A stretch of DNA of 64,000 nucleotides from Claveliimonas acetigenes (GCF_025567385.1 NZ_JAOQJU010000011.1:1-64000), one strand, 5' to 3'. Positions 17,801 through 26,434 are shown, numbered from the stretch's first letter. Notes: generated from the sequence alone by a model not told the origin. Translations and numbers: made by a program.

Positions 17801-18390
17801 TCCCAGGCGTCAGCCTGTGCATTGCCCTGGCTGATACCCATAAACTCATTCGCCGCTGTTACACCACTAATGCTCAGCCCGGTATCTCCGACAATTTCAT
17901 ATTTTCCTGCCGTGCTTGTCTCACGGATACCAACACTGCTTCCCTTCGCATTCAGATCTACCGGAAGGCCATAATCCAGTACATATGCATGGTTCTTCGG
18001 TTCATACACATGCACGGTCGCTCTGGCCGGGTTACCATTGACATCTACGTAATCAATGACTACATTTTCCTGCAGCTCGCCTTTAAATTTGATTCCACTA
18101 TTGGCGCCTGAAGCATCCTTCTCAATATCTGCAGTACAATAAACAATAGGAGAGTTGGTAATTTCCTGTATTCCTGGAATCGGAAGGAACGTCTCATGAT
18201 CCTTCCATGCATAAAACTCGCTGCTGCTCTTTGTCATATTTGAAATAACATCAACAGTCCCTGGTCTTATATCTCCATCAACTGTGCCGCTTATATGATC
18301 ATTTCCTACCGTCTGGTATTCTTTCTCATAAGTTCCCGCCGCAAGATCTTCCCGGAACGTATAAGCTGTCAACGCCAGCGGTTGTATCAT
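14845..18390 (-). CDS. C-terminal segment of a giant LamG/SLH surface protein (frameshifted)
   Basis: This 1181-codon frame begins at an internal ATG without a convincing ribosome site and continues the frame broken near 18370. It encodes Ig-like and carbohydrate-binding-like modules, a LamG domain (about residues 328-543), further modules, a 12-residue-repeat linker rich in DTTPDTKPD (about 930-987) and three SLH repeats (about 992-1175) that would anchor it to the wall. Apart from the LamG insertion it is co-linear with the C-terminal part of the GH43 protein (YVLDYGL, YTPTAFME, YYEDDF, GVYGYDAVY, STRL, SLH). The stop is five bases before the peptide start codon. Read with the two upstream segments it would form one protein of about 2640 residues. 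Confidence 0.8.
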   Translation of the reverse strand: MIQPLALTAYTFREDLAAGTYEKEYQTVGNDHISGTVDGDIRPGTVDVISNMTKSSSEFYAWKDHETFLPIPGIQEITNSPIVYCTADIEKDASGANSGIKFKGELQENVVIDYVDVNGNPARATVHVYEPKNHAYVLDYGLPVDLNAKGSSVGIRETSTAGKYEIVGDTGLSISGVTAANEFMGISQGNAQADAWDAYGKNTTMVNTDTSTLQLDGTKLIYTPTAFMENADVYNYRVDVKKSLDTDMDAPEATSADGVRMAGTITMVPAEVVYYEDDFQAITVTGDNQKAAGGKLMQSNDQTGVYGYDAVYSTNTNASVVEENLLVHYDFSTVTANADGTVAANTPVADISGKGNNGYIRQSGAKISGDTLTLPGGASGSDAAYVELPTGLTNDKTDMTVSVWMKNQSDVTRNYIAMYIGSNDGNWPTHYWSLKPDDSSSNISSVITLGSWHNNPQTITAAAKRGELALYTVVLGANKMTLYCNGEKVAENPATGISLADLQRDLVGYIGTSPYRGNGDDYFAGDVRDVRIYDRALEADEIKTLYESRENTLDSAEGSTRLDASNAANRGTMEFTFRGRGFDLIGRSTIDTAGLAVIVREHSDTEGVPGKLEKSTIVDTSYANGKLYQLPMVSIKDLAYGQYDVTIKAMRTKNRADETVTNSYVYIDAIRIYDPANTKDGKNTAVSQYYLGSEYKADIKEVRDLLLGSVKFENLDAILKNMDSSGDDSTTGTTTTTSGSAVSLVAVDPELGVVMYHAGNAQVENPDTTVPIDAIDSLEKILKRGPNNEVYLAAGNAIAFRAVPEAGSAIPEADRTLQIEAKKVADDQKSSAEIKVLTADNEKAQTITLTTYTPMYYKIDLANCKRYADGSYLVILASTGESMVSLTNLKVKGYTLTPVAGSDLTENPNEPSTLAADTYSLMKAMFVSKAEEPDVAPDTTPDTKPDVDSDTTPDTKPDADSDTTPDTKPDAEPDTKPDIRPDDDSKALPFVDVPAGSWYESYVRYVYKKGIMTGLDKTYFGPDQTICRAQFAVILYRMAGSPKVAYKETFKDVADNQFYTDAVIWASQKDIGVITGYTSGDRAGCFGPTDPITREQIAVMMYRYAQYKGESMEASSDMSGFEDSRQVSAFAAKGVAWAVSEKLIQGDNGMINPQGDTNRAMCAAIIQRFQERQSLLTDEEE
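15459..15596 (-). repeat. Tandem 36-bp repeats coding for the SLH linker
   Basis: About four imperfect copies of a 36-bp unit encode the 12-residue unit DSDTTPDTKPDA in the linker before the SLH repeats. The copies differ at a few third-base positions. The array is in frame, so copy-number change would only lengthen or shorten the stalk. Confidence 0.75.
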
Positions 18391-21300
18391 CTCCCTCGTA
18401 AACGGTATAATCTCCTACATAGACGAATGCCTCGCTTCCGGAACCAAAGAGATTGGACAGCGTCAGTTGGAACTTAAAGGTATCTTCACTTTGTTCATCC
18501 CCATACATCTCTTTTTTTATCGTAACAGCATTCGTCTTTACCGTATTAACATACGCTGCGGTTAAGTTGACAATTTCCACTCCGTTTTCACTCAGCGATA
18601 CACTACCGTCTTTATCATACAGTGCAAACTGCCCTTCTGTGTTACCGTCATACGTTGATTTTTCGTCGTCAATAACGTACCCTTCACTGCTTCCAAGCAC
18701 ATTTTTATGTGAATCATACAAATTCCAACTGGTGGCATATTTCTCCGAATCCGCTGTCTGGCTTACCGCAAATAATGTTCCTGCTTCATCCAAAAACCCT
18801 GTTGGATTATCTTCTGTAGCCACTCTCTGAACCAGAAGAATGGAATCTTCTCCTTTCACCGTTATATGCCCCTCTTTGAGCGTGTCTGTGGAATAACGGG
18901 TCCCGTCATTGTATGCAACCTCTTCCCCATCTACCGGCTGAAGCCCTTTGCCACTTTCCTTATAATCAGAGGAAACGTCCAGTCCAAAGCTTTCCTGCTT
19001 GATAATCTCTGCCATCCGATCTTTCAGAGCGTCGTTGACGCCATCCGTATTTACCGTATTTGTAATGGCAATGGTATTTTCCTGCGGGAAGTTAAAACGA
19101 ATCTTTAAGTTCCCTTCCAGCTTTCCTCTTTCCGTATAATAGATTACCGCTTTATGCTCGACAGACGGGTCAGAGAAATCCAGCCCAAGTTCTTCGAAAG
19201 TCTTCGTTACTGTACTGCCTGCCGGTCCTGCAGCATCATTTCTTCTTGTCACTGCTTCGTCATAAGTCTCAATAGTTCGTGCATAAGTAGTTACGGTCTG
19301 TTCTGCAAAATCAACCACACCTTCACATTCTCCGTGAGAACCGCCGATGTCAAGCGCTAGCTTCCCGTCGATATAGAGGAAGAAATCATCATCCCCATTG
19401 AATTCAAACCTGATAGGAACACGCTCTCCTGAACCATTTTTACTTGAAAGCTTTCCATCATATGTAGAACGGAAATTAAAAGCCATCTTTGCCGCGAATC
19501 CGCAATTCGCCACATCCTTGTCATCGCCATTTTGATTGAATGGAAGGAAGCTTATTCCGTCATGGCCGACATAGCCGTTTCTTGCATCATAACACCGGTT
19601 ATCGGGAACCCATGTAACCGTATTATTAGGATCTTCTGAAATATGAATGGTTTCTTTTCCTGCATCACCGCTCTGGAACTCATAATAGTCAATCCCGGTT
19701 GCTTCATCTGTCACCGTTTTAAATGGCATCAGCACATTCTCATAAATGTTCATATAGACGCTTCCCTGCTCATCTGCCGCAAGTGCATCACTAACATCAT
19801 TAAAATACGGCGTCAAAGCGTCATTCATAGTCAGCGTATCATTCTCTCCAAGATTCGGATCCATACTTCCCTGCGCCGCCAGCTGGGTATACTGGTGTGC
19901 ATTATATCCCCATATTGATCCGTAGAAGTTTTCCCCATATTCTTTAAAGGAAACGCCTTCGCCCGGTTCGTACTGGTACTCCATCAGATGGGAATTATTA
20001 TTCGGGTCTTCGTCATAATCTCTGTACGCTTCATCCAGGCTGTAGAAATCTCCCCAGTAAATCGGATGGAAATTATAAGATTTCAGATCTCCTGTAAGCG
20101 TAAGTTTCTCTTTCCAATACTTGTCAACCGCCTTATTGAACTGTACAAATTCAGACTCGCTGCTGACAATCTCTCCCGCTTCATTCCGTTTCATAACATA
20201 ACTGTTAGAATTGTAATTTCCTTTTCCCTCTCGCTCCGGGTCTGACAGATAATCATACCACGTAGATTTTACCGTGAACATCTGCTTCCCGTTTTCATCG
20301 AGAACTTCCTTCTGTTGAGACTCGACAACATTGTATACGGAAATATCCACGGTCTGAGACTTCCCGCCATACGTAATGGTAACCGTCTGATTTCCAAGTT
20401 CTGACTTGTAGCCCGTCACTTCATAATCTTCCGGCGCAAGAGTCACGCTAGAACCATTCGCCAAAGTAACTTTCACATCCAGATACTCCTGCAGATGCCC
20501 GGCAAGTACCTTGATTCTGCCATCAGGAGCAACTTCTGCCCCTTCTTTCGGAGATACCGTCAACGCATTGACCTCCGGGTGAATTGCCTTGTCATAAATC
20601 TGAAAATTATCGATATATCCGCCGTAATATTCATAGATTCCGCCGGGATGTCCCCAGTTTGCTTTGCCAATCTGCGCAATCCCGCCGTTTTCTCCAATAA
20701 TATCCTGCAGCGGGTAATAACTTCTTATCTCATCCTTCTTCTCGCCATTTACATATAAAGTCGTCTTTTCGCTGCTGATCACAAGATCAATGTGCCTCCA
20801 CGAAGACGCAAGCCCGGCCGTATCTACATCGATCGAAGGCAGCCGGAATCCTGACGCTGCATTATCCCAGTAATGCACATACATATGCCTGCCGGCTTCC
20901 TGGATACCAATATATTTTTCTTTCAGATACTCCTGTGAAACAGTGTTTTCCGCCGCATAAAAAGACCACTTCCCGGTGGAAAGATCCACATAGGGTTTAC
21001 TGTCATAGGAAATCGTAATCTCTTTCTGCCCTTTTAACGGAGAAGCCCCATTCTGCAAAAGATTCAGATAGGTTCTGTTCTTTTCTGCAAGAAACAGCTC
21101 CGTACTGCCGTCACCGTCCGTATCATAGACAAGGAAAGGCCTTGCAACCGCTCCCGCCCCTGCAAATCCTGTCTCTTCATCATCAAAAGTGAAGTCTGCA
21201 ATTTTCTTGGCAGCCGTTGCTGCCTCTTTATTTCCATATACTGCCGACACCTCGTCCGCTGTCAGCGCACCGTCATATATACGGAAATTATCCAGCATAC

Positions 21301-22450
21301 CATTATAGAATTCACCGTCTCCCCAGTTGGCGCGGCCAATCTGAAAGATCCCGCCGGATTCGCCAAGGATATCGGCCAATGTCGCTGCATTCTCTGCTGC
21401 TTCGCTGGCTTTCACCAATTCGCCGTCAATATAAAGCGAAGTACAATCCGCATCATACACCACCGCTACATTTTTCCATTCTCCCATAACCGGAGCCTGA
21501 TTGGTACGCACATCAAGATCTGCCTTTCCGGAGTTCTGATCTGCCTGACGGATCACATCTGTTGAGCCACTATTCTCATCCACAGCTATATAATTCGGAT
21601 TTCTCCAATCTTGAGCATCGATATCTTTCGCAGCGTAGAATGGCCAGTCATTTGTATAACTGTTGCCTTCAAAATAACTGTCGAATACGATTGTTGCCGT
21701 CGTAAGTCCATGAAGAACCGGCGTCCCATCTGCCTTCGTCACATACAGTGTCTGCTCTTTTCCGCGAAGGTCAAGAGCCTTACCATCTGTTTCCCTGATC
21801 TGCATGATTCCGTCGCTGTCGCCTGTTACAGAAGCCTTGGCAGCTCCGCCTGAGAAGCTGTCTCCTTCCATGCTTTCGAAATCAAAATCAGCGAGAAGCG
21901 GGATTTCACTTACATCCGCTGTACCTGCAACCTGCTCCGCTGTGAGTGCGCCATCGTACACCTGGAAGTTATCAATATAACCATTATAGAATTCTCCTTC
22001 ACCCCAGTTCGCCTTTCCGATCCAAAAGACGCTGTTCTCACCCAAAATATCAGACAATGGTGTAGCGCCTGTATTTTCTGTTGTCGCAATCTGTTCACCA
22101 TCCTGATACAAGGTAATGGTTGTTGCATCCACGACAACTGCTACCTTTTTCCACTGGTTCGAAGCAAGCGCTTTACCGCTATCCGGAAGCAGCAGCATAG
22201 AACCCGGATCTGTTCCCAGGAGGCCATCGCCGGTCTGGCGTCCGGCTCCATACCTTTCTACTCTGCTCACTCCCTCTATAATGCCAAGATAGTTTAAGTT
22301 CCCTTCCTTTACCGTACCTTTATCCCCCGTCTGTATTGGGCGTATTCGCATCACTGTCTGCACAGAATGCCCATGACTGTCCAGTTCCCAGGTAATAGCT
22401 GTCATACATAATCGTGACGGCATCTTTTCCGGTAAGCAGCGGGGTTCCAT
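18326..22450 (-). CDS. Middle segment of the giant LamG/fibro-slime surface protein (frameshifted)
   Basis: A 1374-codon frame. The first 41 codons or so are out-of-frame readthrough; the meaningful part starts near GDKGTVKEG. It completes LamG domain 1, then has two more LamG domains, each with a GKANWG or GRANWG turn and an NFQVYD/NFRIYD/NFQIYD end, then an Ig-like domain. A fibro-slime-type module follows with FNGDDDFFLYIDGKL near residue 1015. The last part (FKFQLTLSNLFGSGSEAF, YVGDYTVYEGDD) resembles pilin-like repeat domains of surface adhesins. The frame ends at a stop soon after entering the wrong phase near 18370, while the next frame continues the sense. The role is probably glycan-binding adhesin or stalk. 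Confidence 0.78.
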   Translation of the reverse strand: MEPRCLPEKMPSRLCMTAITWELDSHGHSVQTVMRIRPIQTGDKGTVKEGNLNYLGIIEGVSRVERYGAGRQTGDGLLGTDPGSMLLLPDSGKALASNQWKKVAVVVDATTITLYQDGEQIATTENTGATPLSDILGENSVFWIGKANWGEGEFYNGYIDNFQVYDGALTAEQVAGTADVSEIPLLADFDFESMEGDSFSGGAAKASVTGDSDGIMQIRETDGKALDLRGKEQTLYVTKADGTPVLHGLTTATIVFDSYFEGNSYTNDWPFYAAKDIDAQDWRNPNYIAVDENSGSTDVIRQADQNSGKADLDVRTNQAPVMGEWKNVAVVYDADCTSLYIDGELVKASEAAENAATLADILGESGGIFQIGRANWGDGEFYNGMLDNFRIYDGALTADEVSAVYGNKEAATAAKKIADFTFDDEETGFAGAGAVARPFLVYDTDGDGSTELFLAEKNRTYLNLLQNGASPLKGQKEITISYDSKPYVDLSTGKWSFYAAENTVSQEYLKEKYIGIQEAGRHMYVHYWDNAASGFRLPSIDVDTAGLASSWRHIDLVISSEKTTLYVNGEKKDEIRSYYPLQDIIGENGGIAQIGKANWGHPGGIYEYYGGYIDNFQIYDKAIHPEVNALTVSPKEGAEVAPDGRIKVLAGHLQEYLDVKVTLANGSSVTLAPEDYEVTGYKSELGNQTVTITYGGKSQTVDISVYNVVESQQKEVLDENGKQMFTVKSTWYDYLSDPEREGKGNYNSNSYVMKRNEAGEIVSSESEFVQFNKAVDKYWKEKLTLTGDLKSYNFHPIYWGDFYSLDEAYRDYDEDPNNNSHLMEYQYEPGEGVSFKEYGENFYGSIWGYNAHQYTQLAAQGSMDPNLGENDTLTMNDALTPYFNDVSDALAADEQGSVYMNIYENVLMPFKTVTDEATGIDYYEFQSGDAGKETIHISEDPNNTVTWVPDNRCYDARNGYVGHDGISFLPFNQNGDDKDVANCGFAAKMAFNFRSTYDGKLSSKNGSGERVPIRFEFNGDDDFFLYIDGKLALDIGGSHGECEGVVDFAEQTVTTYARTIETYDEAVTRRNDAAGPAGSTVTKTFEELGLDFSDPSVEHKAVIYYTERGKLEGNLKIRFNFPQENTIAITNTVNTDGVNDALKDRMAEIIKQESFGLDVSSDYKESGKGLQPVDGEEVAYNDGTRYSTDTLKEGHITVKGEDSILLVQRVATEDNPTGFLDEAGTLFAVSQTADSEKYATSWNLYDSHKNVLGSSEGYVIDDEKSTYDGNTEGQFALYDKDGSVSLSENGVEIVNLTAAYVNTVKTNAVTIKKEMYGDEQSEDTFKFQLTLSNLFGSGSEAFVYVGDYTVYEGDDTTAGVDSLYVPGRSCGGNL

Positions 22451-22763
22451 CTGCCTTCGTCACTGTCAAATACTTATCCTCGGTCAGATCCAGATAATGA
22501 TCCGTTATTCTGTCTGTCAGCGTATAGCCGCCGTCCGTCATTGCCGCAGCTTCTGTGCCATAGGAATCCGTAAATTTTAAACCGTTCAGCGCCGTGCCCG
22601 TCACGCTGTTAAAATCCAGCGAAACCATCGGATTCTCTGTTGTGCCATCCGGCCCTTTGGGCGTCTGCGCCGCCGCCGGAAGCTGAATACTGGTTGAAAA
22701 AAGTGCCGTCGCCAACAATGCGGCGCCTATTCTCCGTCCTGCCTTCCTTTTTCTCTCCCTCAC
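22320..22763 (-). CDS. N-terminal segment of the giant LamG surface protein (signal peptide; frameshifted)
   Basis: The best start is a GTG at 22763 (protein begins with VRERKRKAGRRIG read as Met), because AAGGAGAG sits about 6 bp upstream; an upstream ATG at 22862 has no such site. A basic start and hydrophobic core (GAALLATALFSTSIQLPAAAQ) form a signal peptide, followed by the first strands of LamG domain 1 (MVSLDFNSVTG, VTIMYDSYYLG). The frame runs into a stop directly after a G5 tract (plus-strand C5 at 22324-22328). Removing one G joins it in frame to the segment that starts GDKGTVKEG, so this is the N-terminus of the protein continued at 18326-22450 and 14845-18390. Confidence 0.75.
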   Translation of the reverse strand: MRERKRKAGRRIGAALLATALFSTSIQLPAAAQTPKGPDGTTENPMVSLDFNSVTGTALNGLKFTDSYGTEAAAMTDGGYTLTDRITDHYLDLTEDKYLTVTKADGTPLLTGKDAVTIMYDSYYLGTGQSWAFCADSDANTPNTDGG

Positions 22764-22825
22764 TTTAATCTCTCCTTTACTTTGCTTTAACATTTGTATA
22801 TTTATTTTATTGTATCTTTTCTTCA

Positions 22826-22858
22826 GCAAAAAAGCTACATACTTTAGTATGCGATTTT
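22826..22858 (-). terminator. Weak terminator after the LCP gene
   Basis: The minus strand has CATACT-AA-AGTATG followed by TAGCTTTTTT, 20-30 bp after the LCP stop codon. The stem is short, so this is a weak or partial terminator. If active, it separates the kinase/LCP part of the locus from the giant surface-protein gene. Confidence 0.4.
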
Positions 22859-22873
22859 TCACTGTTTTTTCTA

Positions 22874-23812
22874 TTAATACAGATAATCCTGTATATTCTT
22901 TTTATTTTCTTCTATATTTATCTCCAGGACAGCCATTCCCTCATAATCAGCAAACTGATAAGTGCCCTCTGCGGGGACGCTGATCTGCTGCACTTTCAAA
23001 TTCTCCTCTGCCAGTACTTTTTCTGCCATATCATAGATATCGGCAATTGCCATATTGGTCTTCACCTGCGTCATGCAGAAATTAATCAGGGAAAGAACTG
23101 CCGCCGGATCTTTCTCCTGCATCACCTTCCGGTAGATTCCGTTCAGCACGCTCCTCTGCCGCCTTGTCCTGCCGAAATCATTGTCAAGAGAGCGGTTCCT
23201 CGCATGTGACAGCGCCTGTGTTCCGGTGAGAAGATTTATCCCCTCCTGTGCATCGGGCATACCATTCGCACGGTAATACTCTGCTTCTTCCGCCGTAAAA
23301 GGCACTTCTATCCCGCCCAGATTGTCAATCACATTTACCAGATTATCAAAGCTGATCGTAATATAGTTCTGAATATCAAGACCGTACACCTTATTTATAG
23401 TATTAATCGTCAGCCCCACGCCTCCATAAGCGTAGGTATGCCCCAGCCTGCTCTTCCCATAACCGTCAATTTCCACCAGAGAATCTCTCAGGAATGACGC
23501 CAGCGTTGCCTTCTTTTCTTTTGCATTATAAGAAACCAGCATAATACTATCCGAACGTCCCATATCCGTATTAGGATCCCTGGAATCTGTTCCCACCAAA
23601 AGTACGTTAAATACTTCTTCGTCCTGTATCTCTTCCCTTGCAATCGCCACCTGAGAAGCCGTCGGGTCCACATCCTCCGGTTCCTTTACCGCTACGGAAT
23701 CCTTGTAGATCTGCCGGAGCAAAAAAGCACACACACCGACAACCATCAGTATGATTGCCAAAAGTATCACGGCAAGAATCTTAATCTTCTTATGCTCTTT
23801 GAAAAACTTCAC
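22874..23812 (-). CDS. LytR-CpsA-Psr (LCP) family protein
   Basis: A 312-residue membrane-anchored enzyme of the family that transfers undecaprenyl-linked glycopolymers to peptidoglycan. It has one N-terminal membrane helix (KILAVILLAIILMVVGVCAF), then the LCP core with NVLLVGTDSRDP, GRSDSIMLVS, SFLRDSLVEI, HTYAYGG, ITISFDNLVNVIDNLGGI and HARNRSLDNDFGRTRRQ. The Asp and Arg residues that bind the pyrophosphate are present. The start is a GTG at 23812 preceded by GGGAGG and overlaps the end of the CpsB gene by 23 bp, implying translational coupling. It belongs to the CpsB/CpsC-CpsD module of the locus. No glycosyltransferase is nearby, so the attached polymer is made elsewhere or this protein serves the surface proteins next to it. 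Confidence 0.93.
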   Translation of the reverse strand: MKFFKEHKKIKILAVILLAIILMVVGVCAFLLRQIYKDSVAVKEPEDVDPTASQVAIAREEIQDEEVFNVLLVGTDSRDPNTDMGRSDSIMLVSYNAKEKKATLASFLRDSLVEIDGYGKSRLGHTYAYGGVGLTINTINKVYGLDIQNYITISFDNLVNVIDNLGGIEVPFTAEEAEYYRANGMPDAQEGINLLTGTQALSHARNRSLDNDFGRTRRQRSVLNGIYRKVMQEKDPAAVLSLINFCMTQVKTNMAIADIYDMAEKVLAEENLKVQQISVPAEGTYQFADYEGMAVLEINIEENKKNIQDYLY

Positions 23813-24596
23813 ACTCTCTTCCTCCCGTTCTTTCCTGTAGCTTTTGCTTCGGCATACAGCGGATAAGCTTCTGATTCTTAAGTATCCGTCGTGGATTTTC
23901 TTCAAAAATCACCTGTAAATACTTCTCCGGATAATTTTCCTGCAGCATTTGGTACGTATCCTTCATGCAGGGTGTCCTCTGATAAGAACCGTGGGCGTCG
24001 CTTGCAATCACCGAGACCAGCCTTTCCTTCATCATATACTCTGCCGCCGCCCTGGCTCTCCGCCCAAAACGTCCATGAAAGCTTCCCTTATTCACCTGGA
24101 TTGGATAGTGCTTTTCCCTCCATTCCTGCAGGATCCCGGGAATCTCCCGGACAAATTCATACCGCTCTGCATGGGCGATAACAGGAACCAGATTCATTGC
24201 CCTGATCCTGTCCAACACATCCCCTGCAAACCCCGGATCTTCGTCAAATGCAAATTCAACCAGCAGATACCTGCTTCCATTCAGCGTGAGTATCTTCCCA
24301 TCCCGCAAAAGCTCCGGCAAATCCCAGGTGGCAAACACCTCGGCTCCCGGCAGGATTTGGATGGGAATCTCTGCCTGTTCTGCCGCTCCGGCCACACGCC
24401 GAAACAGTTCCCTGTACTCTCTGCCCGCATAATTTCCATTGCTTCCCGGAATATTGCAGTGGGGTGTTGCCGCAATTGCCGTTACCCCGGAATCCGCTGC
24501 CATCCTTGCCATATGCAGCGCTTCGCCTATGTCTGCCGCGCCATCGTCAATTCCGGGCAGTATATGTGCGTGTATATCAATCATTTTCTCCATCAT
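23790..24596 (-). CDS. CpsB/CapC-type PHP tyrosine-protein phosphatase
   Basis: A 268-residue PHP-fold phosphatase that removes phosphate from the tyrosine tail of CpsD-type kinases. Metal-binding motifs are visible: DIHAHILPGIDDG at the N-terminus, AATPHCN, the central VIAHAERYEF and the late ASDAHGS. The C-terminal 30 residues are basic and Cys-containing, beyond the usual end. It follows the ABC exporter by 6 bp and overlaps the LCP gene. It is the first of two CpsB-type genes in the window (the other is 53887-54618) and probably acts on the kinase encoded at 27798-29270, whose tail is Tyr-rich. Confidence 0.92.
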   Translation of the reverse strand: MMEKMIDIHAHILPGIDDGAADIGEALHMARMAADSGVTAIAATPHCNIPGSNGNYAGREYRELFRRVAGAAEQAEIPIQILPGAEVFATWDLPELLRDGKILTLNGSRYLLVEFAFDEDPGFAGDVLDRIRAMNLVPVIAHAERYEFVREIPGILQEWREKHYPIQVNKGSFHGRFGRRARAAAEYMMKERLVSVIASDAHGSYQRTPCMKDTYQMLQENYPEKYLQVIFEENPRRILKNQKLIRCMPKQKLQERTGGRECEVFQRA

Positions 24597-24602
24597 CCCT
24601 CT

Positions 24603-25763
24603 TTAAAAATCCATCGCCATCTGTCCGGCTTCATCCTCTGACAGCTCTGTTATCTTTGTATCCATTACCCGGTACACTCTCCTGCACATACTCAGCACAC
24701 TCGGCCGATGCGTCGTCACAATACAGGTTCTGCCGGAATCCCGACTGATAAGGTTCTTCAGTACCCTCCGTTCTGTCGCCACGTCCAGCGCTGAAGTTGC
24801 TTCATCTAACAACAGAACCGGACATTCCCGCAGCACGGCTCTTGCTATGGCAATCCGCTGCGCCTGTCCCTCCGAAAGACCTCTGCCTTTTTCCCCCACG
24901 CTGCTGTGGATGCCCTTCGGCAGTTTCTCCACAAATTCCCATGCACATGCAGTTTTCAGAGCTTCTATGATCTCCCCGTCCGTCGCATCCTCTCTCACCA
25001 TTCGCATATTTTCAGCAATGGTTCCTGTCAGAATCGTATTTCCCTGTGGCACGTAGGCAAAAAGTTGTCTTGTATGCACACCCGCCTCTATCTGCCGCTC
25101 TCCGGACTTTATAAGAAAGACCTTTCCCGCTTCCGGGCGGATTAATCCAAGAATCAGACGAACCATAGTCGTTTTTCCCTCTCCGGAAGGCCCCACCAAC
25201 GCTACGATTTCTCCCGGGCAGGCTCTGAATTGTGACTGTCCAATGACCTTCTTGCCCTGGACATAAGAGAATTCTACATTCTCCATTCGTACCTCTAGTC
25301 CGCCTGCCGTCCACAGGGGAACCTTCCATTCTCCCTCGCCGCACATTTCTTCCCATTCATGCCCCTTCGCATCTTCTTCCCTGGGAAGCTCCATAATCTC
25401 CCGGATGCGCCGGGCCGACACGGAACTGCTTAAAAAGCCCGGTATCAGTGACGCCATCTGATGAAATGCCGCCGATAGGCTGCTTCTTTGCTGCAAGAAC
25501 AGAGTCATCGTCCCATAAGTAATATCCCGCGTCCACAGACGGAACAGGCAGTAACCGAATGCCACAAACTGTACCAGCATCCCTAACACCGACAAAGCCG
25601 CATTGGCCTTAATCGTAAAGAGGTTATATTTCAGGCTGATTTCTTTGAATTTTTCCTGCCATCCATGCATTTTTCCGTTATATCTGTCCGTAATTCCAAA
25701 GGATTTAATCGTATCCAGATTGTAGAAAGCTTCCGCCTCAAAAGTCATAAGATGGCTGCTCAT
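24603..25763 (-). CDS. ABC exporter, C-terminal half with ATPase (separated by a frameshift)
   Basis: A 386-codon frame holding the last membrane segments and the ATPase of an ABC-B exporter: Walker A GPSGEGKTT, Q-loop region YVPQGNTILTG, signature LSEGQAQRIAIARA (Glu in the usual LSGGQ), Walker B PVLLLDEATSALD and switch His in VTTHRPS. The apparent start ATG lies in the middle of a coupling region and overlaps the stop of the upstream frame. Inserting one base near AAGTCCGGG (plus about 25773) joins the two into a protein of about 602 residues, the normal size. Exporters of this type carry peptides; here the candidate cargo is the peptide encoded at 14585-14839. Confidence 0.85.
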   Translation of the reverse strand: MSSHLMTFEAEAFYNLDTIKSFGITDRYNGKMHGWQEKFKEISLKYNLFTIKANAALSVLGMLVQFVAFGYCLFRLWTRDITYGTMTLFLQQRSSLSAAFHQMASLIPGFLSSSVSARRIREIMELPREEDAKGHEWEEMCGEGEWKVPLWTAGGLEVRMENVEFSYVQGKKVIGQSQFRACPGEIVALVGPSGEGKTTMVRLILGLIRPEAGKVFLIKSGERQIEAGVHTRQLFAYVPQGNTILTGTIAENMRMVREDATDGEIIEALKTACAWEFVEKLPKGIHSSVGEKGRGLSEGQAQRIAIARAVLRECPVLLLDEATSALDVATERRVLKNLISRDSGRTCIVTTHRPSVLSMCRRVYRVMDTKITELSEDEAGQMAMDF

Positions 25764-26419
25764 CTCCCGGACTTCCCGCTGTAATCTCTCTGTTTCTTAA
25801 TCAACAAACGGGAAGAAGCCAGCAGAAACGGAGCGCTTCCCATGGCGATGACTGCCATCACCCAGTCATAATGCAGAATCACAAAAAAAGTAGCCACAAA
25901 CTTATAGATTGACAGAATAACTGTCGGGAGCCAGCTAATTGCATTACCGCTGACGGTCTTAATATCGCCGTTAAATCGATTCAGTAAATCTCCGTTGGTG
26001 AAATGGTTCAACTCCAGCCAGTCCGTGTCCATAATATGCCCGAAAACATCTGCCTGAATATCGTTGTTAATCAAGATACTCAGCTTTGTAGATACCCGGC
26101 TAATTAAACTGTCAAACAAGAGACTCAGCATGGAGCTGCCCGCCATAATGACAGCCAGTACAGCAAGCTTGCTTGTCTGATAACCGGTAATAATATCAAT
26201 CAGATATTTTCCCGCCACACTTCCTGCAAGCCCCAGAGTAGTACTGAGTATTCCCAAAAGCACATAGACGGCTATCGCGCCTTTGTACCGGATACTATAA
26301 TGGAAGCTCCATTTCCAGTCCTCTATGATTTCTGAAAATGTACCATTTTTCCAGTGGGAAATCAGCATAGCCAGAGAACTGCCTTCCGGATTCTTCTGTT
26401 CTTTCATTCTTGTCCGCAT
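25760..26419 (-). CDS. ABC exporter, N-terminal membrane half (separated by a frameshift)
   Basis: A 219-codon frame with the first transmembrane helices of an ABC-B exporter (GAIAVYVLLGILSTTLGLAG, LAVLAVIMAGSSMLSLLFDS, TVILSIYKFVATFFVILHY, WVMAVIAMGSAPFLLAS). It has the usual coupling-loop text (DIQADVFGHIMDTDWLE, GDLLNRFNGDI). There is no N-terminal peptidase domain, so any leader would be removed by another enzyme. The last residues GKSGR are already out of phase: the expected continuation (VREMSSH) is encoded one frame over, in the neighbouring reading frame. It directly follows the CpsC-CpsD fusion gene. If the break is real, no complete exporter is made. Confidence 0.82.
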   Translation of the reverse strand: MRTRMKEQKNPEGSSLAMLISHWKNGTFSEIIEDWKWSFHYSIRYKGAIAVYVLLGILSTTLGLAGSVAGKYLIDIITGYQTSKLAVLAVIMAGSSMLSLLFDSLISRVSTKLSILINNDIQADVFGHIMDTDWLELNHFTNGDLLNRFNGDIKTVSGNAISWLPTVILSIYKFVATFFVILHYDWVMAVIAMGSAPFLLASSRLLIKKQRDYSGKSGR

Positions 26420-26434
26420 CCTTTCCCGCAGCTT

